This document shows, piece by piece, positions 5,791 to 7,929 of a DNA stretch of 7,929 nt. This DNA comes from Hyphomicrobiales bacterium (lineage in GTDB: Bacteria > Pseudomonadota > Alphaproteobacteria > Rhizobiales > Beijerinckiaceae): assembly GCA_900299065.1 (NCBI GenBank), contig OMIJ01000149.1:1-7929 (forward strand). The letters are read 5' to 3'. Each line of letters starts with the position of its first letter. Position 1 is the stretch's first letter. The position numbers and the translations under genes were made by a program. The notes under the pieces were generated by a model, which worked only from the letters and a program-made list of their open reading frames with translations, was not told where the DNA came from and did no database searches.

Positions 5791-7005
5791 TCACAAACCC
5801 GCTGGGCGCTCGTAAAGCTTTGGATCCATTCGGCTTTTAACACCATCTTTGGCCAACATGGCCTCATAATCGCGGCGCACGGCGGGGTCTTCCTCGTCAT
5901 AGGGAATGGCGGTGCCGCCATCTCTGATGTCAATGGCGCCAAAGTCGATGGTCTTTGAACCGGGCGCCGCTGCATCCCAATTCAGGCCGGGTTTACGCGG
6001 CCCGTACCAGGCAGTCAGGCGCAGAGGCTCGGTGCCGACAGCAAAATGCTGGTGATACCAATCATTCGCCATGGGCGCGGCGGTGACCAGACCAACGGGC
6101 TCATAATCGACCCGGCGCACCTGATCTGCCTTGCCCGATTCCCATGGACGCGTGCCCAGAGAGGTTGGCCAGGTATGAGTATAGCCTTTGCCCTTTAGGC
6201 AGATCAGAACCGGCCCTGACGCATGGCCATGGGCCTTGGAATAGCGCCCGACCTGATGTTCACCAATCCAGAGATAGAATTTATTGCCTGTCATGCTGGG
6301 CTCGATGCGGCGGAAACCGGGAGAGCGGCGATTATCCAAAGGCAGATCCGTATTCATCACATCGGGAATGAGATTGGTTTTGCGCATGGCAAGACCGCGC
6401 ACGGGATCGGGCTCAACATCATCACTGGGCTTGAAGAAATCAGCGCCGCCGCTGAAGCGATCACGAAACTCGAAATTGCAATCAAAGACAAAGCCCAGAT
6501 TGTCATAGAGATTAATGACATTGGGCGCAGTGGTGCCCGCCAGCATCAAAGCCGGGCTTGAAGTGGCATTAACGATGCGATGATTGGCATTGAGTGGAAT
6601 GGAGAACATGGAGCCTTTCTGCCATTCGAAAATATGCTTCGAGCGCTCATGGCCATCCCACCAGACCTCAGTCGTGCCTCGCCCCTCGATGACGAGGAAC
6701 ATTTCCTCATACATGTGCTTTTCGACATTGAGGGCCCCAGCGCCGGGCACTTCAACAACATAACAGCCCCAGAGATTTTCCGTACCGAAGAGCTGGATAA
6801 AGCTGCCCTTACCACCCATGCGGGACCAGGGCTTCAGGGGGAGGTTCTGAACTTTGGAAATGCCGATATCACGAAAAATCGGAATATCCTGTTCCATCAT
6901 AAACTTATCATAGGGGTTCGGGGGCCTCAGAAAGCTGCCTTTGCCGGCCTTTTGAGACTCACCGACCACTTCATGCCAATGGCTCTGGGTATTGTCATGG
7001 GGCAT
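5791..7005 (-). CDS. Two-domain cupin protein, function unknown
   Basis: This is a 404-residue bicupin. The first barrel has both cupin motifs: H97 with E100/E101 (KHMYEEMFLVIEGRG) and GSMFSIPLNANHRIVN at 131-146, which follows the G-X5-P-X-N-X2-H-X3-N pattern with H142. The second has H259-G-H261 (YSKAHGHASGPVLICLKGKG) and W316-Y-H318-Q-H320. Both barrels therefore keep likely metal ligands, so an enzymatic role such as a dioxygenase is possible, as in the bicupin gentisate dioxygenases, but the substrate is not evident. There is no signal peptide and no membrane segment, so it should be cytoplasmic. The ATG at 7005 is preceded by AGGAGGAG; an in-frame TTG at 7026 would place that site inside the gene. 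It lies downstream of a TauE/SafE-type transporter on the same strand, 229 bases away, which hints at but does not prove a shared substrate. Confidence 0.88.
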   Translation of the reverse strand: MPHDNTQSHWHEVVGESQKAGKGSFLRPPNPYDKFMMEQDIPIFRDIGISKVQNLPLKPWSRMGGKGSFIQLFGTENLWGCYVVEVPGAGALNVEKHMYEEMFLVIEGRGTTEVWWDGHERSKHIFEWQKGSMFSIPLNANHRIVNATSSPALMLAGTTAPNVINLYDNLGFVFDCNFEFRDRFSGGADFFKPSDDVEPDPVRGLAMRKTNLIPDVMNTDLPLDNRRSPGFRRIEPSMTGNKFYLWIGEHQVGRYSKAHGHASGPVLICLKGKGYTHTWPTSLGTRPWESGKADQVRRVDYEPVGLVTAAPMANDWYHQHFAVGTEPLRLTAWYGPRKPGLNWDAAAPGSKTIDFGAIDIRDGGTAIPYDEEDPAVRRDYEAMLAKDGVKSRMDPKLYERPAGL

Positions 7006-7010
7006 TGCGA

Positions 7011-7018
7011 CTCCTCCT
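7011..7018 (-). promoter_or_regulatory. Strong ribosome-binding site of the cupin gene
   Basis: AGGAGGAG lies five bases before the ATG at 7005. It is the best Shine-Dalgarno match in the window and suggests a well-translated protein. It settles the start against the TTG 21 bases upstream. Confidence 0.85.
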
Positions 7019-7026
7019 GCGATCAA

Positions 7027-7043
7027 GAATTTGCGGCAAATTC
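7027..7043. repeat. Perfect 17-bp palindrome in the cupin leader, candidate operator
   Basis: GAATTTGCGGCAAATTC has 8-base arms that are exact inverted copies around a single central base. It ends 9 bases from the Shine-Dalgarno site. A CTGACA (complement of 7052-7057) lies 17 bases before a weak -10-like GCAAAT inside it, so it could be an operator over a second promoter. As RNA it could also form a 7-bp stem with a three-base loop next to the ribosome site. Confidence 0.5.
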
Positions 7044-7111
7044 GCAGGTTTTGTCAGGATTGCAAGGGGCGCTTCCGTCTTTGGAGACGAGACATCTGCG
7101 CTAAGGCTAAC

Positions 7112-7141
7112 AAAATACTTGTATTTATCGATGCTTTTCAA
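7112..7141 (-). promoter_or_regulatory. Candidate cupin promoter overlapping a 14-bp inverted repeat
   Basis: On the minus strand TTGAAA (7141-7136) is followed after 18 bases by TATTTT (7117-7112). The perfect inverted repeat AAATAC-TT-GTATTT (7113-7126) covers the -10 side, as expected for a repressor site. Transcription from here would give a leader of about 100 nt before the cupin ATG. The hexamers are fair rather than strong matches. Confidence 0.4.
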
Positions 7142-7206
7142 ATCTCAGGCCGCCCTGGTTCACGCAGTCCTCTCAGATCCCCTCATGAGGCTTAATCGGT
7201 GGATTT

Positions 7207-7243
7207 GAATAAAAGCTCAGCCGCCCGCAAAGATTCACGCGGC
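7207..7243 (-). terminator. Weak hairpin after the transporter gene
   Basis: On the minus strand GCCGC (7243-7239), overlapping the last codons, can pair with GCGGC (7224-7220) and is followed by GAGCTTTTATT. The stem is only five bases and the T tract is interrupted. It may not stop transcription, so the transporter and cupin genes could share a transcript. Confidence 0.25.
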
Positions 7244-7929
7244 CTGCGTAAACCAGATTTGGACGATCCCATCATAAATGAGCTTCATGCCGACGATGAA
7301 GGTCAGCGTGTAGATGATCTTGTAAAAGAAGAGGGCTTTGACACGGCGGATCAAATAAACGCCCAAAAGGCTTGAGCCAATTGCCAGAGGAAAGAGTGCG
7401 AAAGAGACTTGCAGATTAGGCAAGGTCACCTGACCAAGCCAAATGAAGGCAGCAAATTTCACATAATTGAGGACGGCAAAGAGAATGGCGAATGTGCCGG
7501 CATAAGTTGCGGGCGATAATTTCTGAGGGGTAAGATAAACTTGAACGGGCGGCGCGCCGGCATTGGCGATGAAACTGGTAAAACCTGCGCACATGCCCCA
7601 GAACAATCCCGCTGGGACAGAGCCGGTGCGAGCAGGCGCATCAAGTCCGCCTTTACGCAGAAACGTCACAATGACAAAGCCGCATGATATAAGGCCAACC
7701 ATCGTCATCACTTCGGCATCCGAGACATGATTAGCCAGTGACATGCCAAGTAGAACGCCAAACAATCCGCCAATCATCAATAAAAAGAGATTGCGTCGAT
7801 TATAATCGCGTCGCAAAGCAATGACGCCCACAATGTCCTGAACCATGAGAATGGGCAGAATGATAGCCGCAGCCTGCATGGGTGGAATGACGAGCGAAAG
7901 CATAGGCAGAGAAATAAGACCTACGCCTG
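7235..7929 (-). CDS. TauE/SafE-family membrane transporter (N-terminus outside window)
   Basis: This is an inner-membrane protein of the TauE/SafE (DUF81) family, whose members are proposed exporters of sulfite, sulfoacetate or related anions; the substrate here is unknown. The frame is open to the window edge. The ATG at 7903 is internal, because the codons before it (GVGLISLP) continue the first repeat of the family, so the gene begins outside. Hydrophobic segments follow one another: LSLVIPPMQAAAIILPILMV, LFLLMIGGLFGVLLGMSLA, VMTMVGLISCGFVIVTFL, LFWGMCAGFTSFIANAGAPP, GTFAILFAVLNYVKFAAFI, SFALFPLAIGSSLLGVYLI and a last one around FIVGMKLIYDGIV. The segment AGFTSFIANAGAPPVQVYL with PQKLSP is the typical second-half family signature. 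About 229 residues are visible of the usual 250 or so. It ends in TGA 229 bases before the cupin start on the same strand. Confidence 0.9.
   Translation of the reverse strand, partial: GVGLISLPMLSLVIPPMQAAAIILPILMVQDIVGVIALRRDYNRRNLFLLMIGGLFGVLLGMSLANHVSDAEVMTMVGLISCGFVIVTFLRKGGLDAPARTGSVPAGLFWGMCAGFTSFIANAGAPPVQVYLTPQKLSPATYAGTFAILFAVLNYVKFAAFIWLGQVTLPNLQVSFALFPLAIGSSLLGVYLIRRVKALFFYKIIYTLTFIVGMKLIYDGIVQIWFTQAA

Noticed and set aside
6580..7104. A 174-codon plus-strand open frame over the start of the cupin gene
   Set aside because: It is antisense to the cupin coding region and leader, the protein has no recognisable domain, and the cupin frame has clear motifs and a strong ribosome site.
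7180..7189. Ten-base palindrome CCTCATGAGG in the cupin leader
   Set aside because: It is short, has no spacing relation to the predicted promoter, and is within chance expectation for a region of this size.
1..7929. CRISPR array, tRNA, insertion sequence or defence system
   Set aside because: No regularly spaced repeats, transposase, terminal inverted repeats, cloverleaf signature or known defence-protein motif was seen on either strand.

Overview
The window looks like ordinary chromosome from an alphaproteobacterium, most likely of the order Hyphomicrobiales (Rhizobiales). The reasons are the moderate-to-high GC coding style, a DnaX that lacks the usual zinc cysteines but keeps a long tau-type C-terminus, a RecR with the NATVDGQTTAHYI-type Toprim motif, and a compact roughly 100-nt SRP RNA directly upstream of dnaX. 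The placement rests on recall of family sequences and was not computed.

Left part (1-3212): the last 29 codons of an unidentified rightward gene meet a leftward block, read from right to left as SRP RNA (ffs), dnaX, ybaB/ebfC, recR. This is the old bacterial order scr-dnaX-yaaK-recR of Bacillus subtilis, and dnaX-ybaB-recR of E. coli. The three protein genes are packed tightly: 9 nt lie between dnaX and ybaB, with the ybaB ribosome site overlapping the dnaX stop codon, and 3 nt lie between ybaB and recR. They supply the clamp-loader subunit of DNA polymerase III, a small nucleoid-associated protein and a recombination mediator. The longest open frame of dnaX runs back through the SRP RNA and must be trimmed to the ATG at 2963.

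Middle (3148-5509): nudC (NADH pyrophosphatase / NAD-cap decapping Nudix enzyme) is transcribed rightward, divergent from the SRP RNA. A perfect 18-bp tandem duplication lies just before its ribosome site. It converges, with a 20-nt gap, on a leftward gene for a Wza-like outer-membrane polysaccharide-export lipoprotein. That gene has a GTG start, a strong ribosome site and a clear lipobox.

Right part (5510-7929): a 281-nt AT-rich intergenic stretch holds an inverted repeat and a likely terminator. Then come a leftward two-domain cupin protein of unknown substrate and the C-terminal 229 or so residues of a TauE/SafE-type membrane transporter, cut by the window edge. The 229-nt leader of the cupin gene contains two clear palindromes and a plausible promoter, so it probably has its own regulation.

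I see no CRISPR array, insertion sequence, phage gene, tRNA or toxin-antitoxin pair, and nothing that I can honestly call a new system. The most useful observations are start-site corrections, a substitution in the Nudix box of NudC, and candidate operator palindromes.
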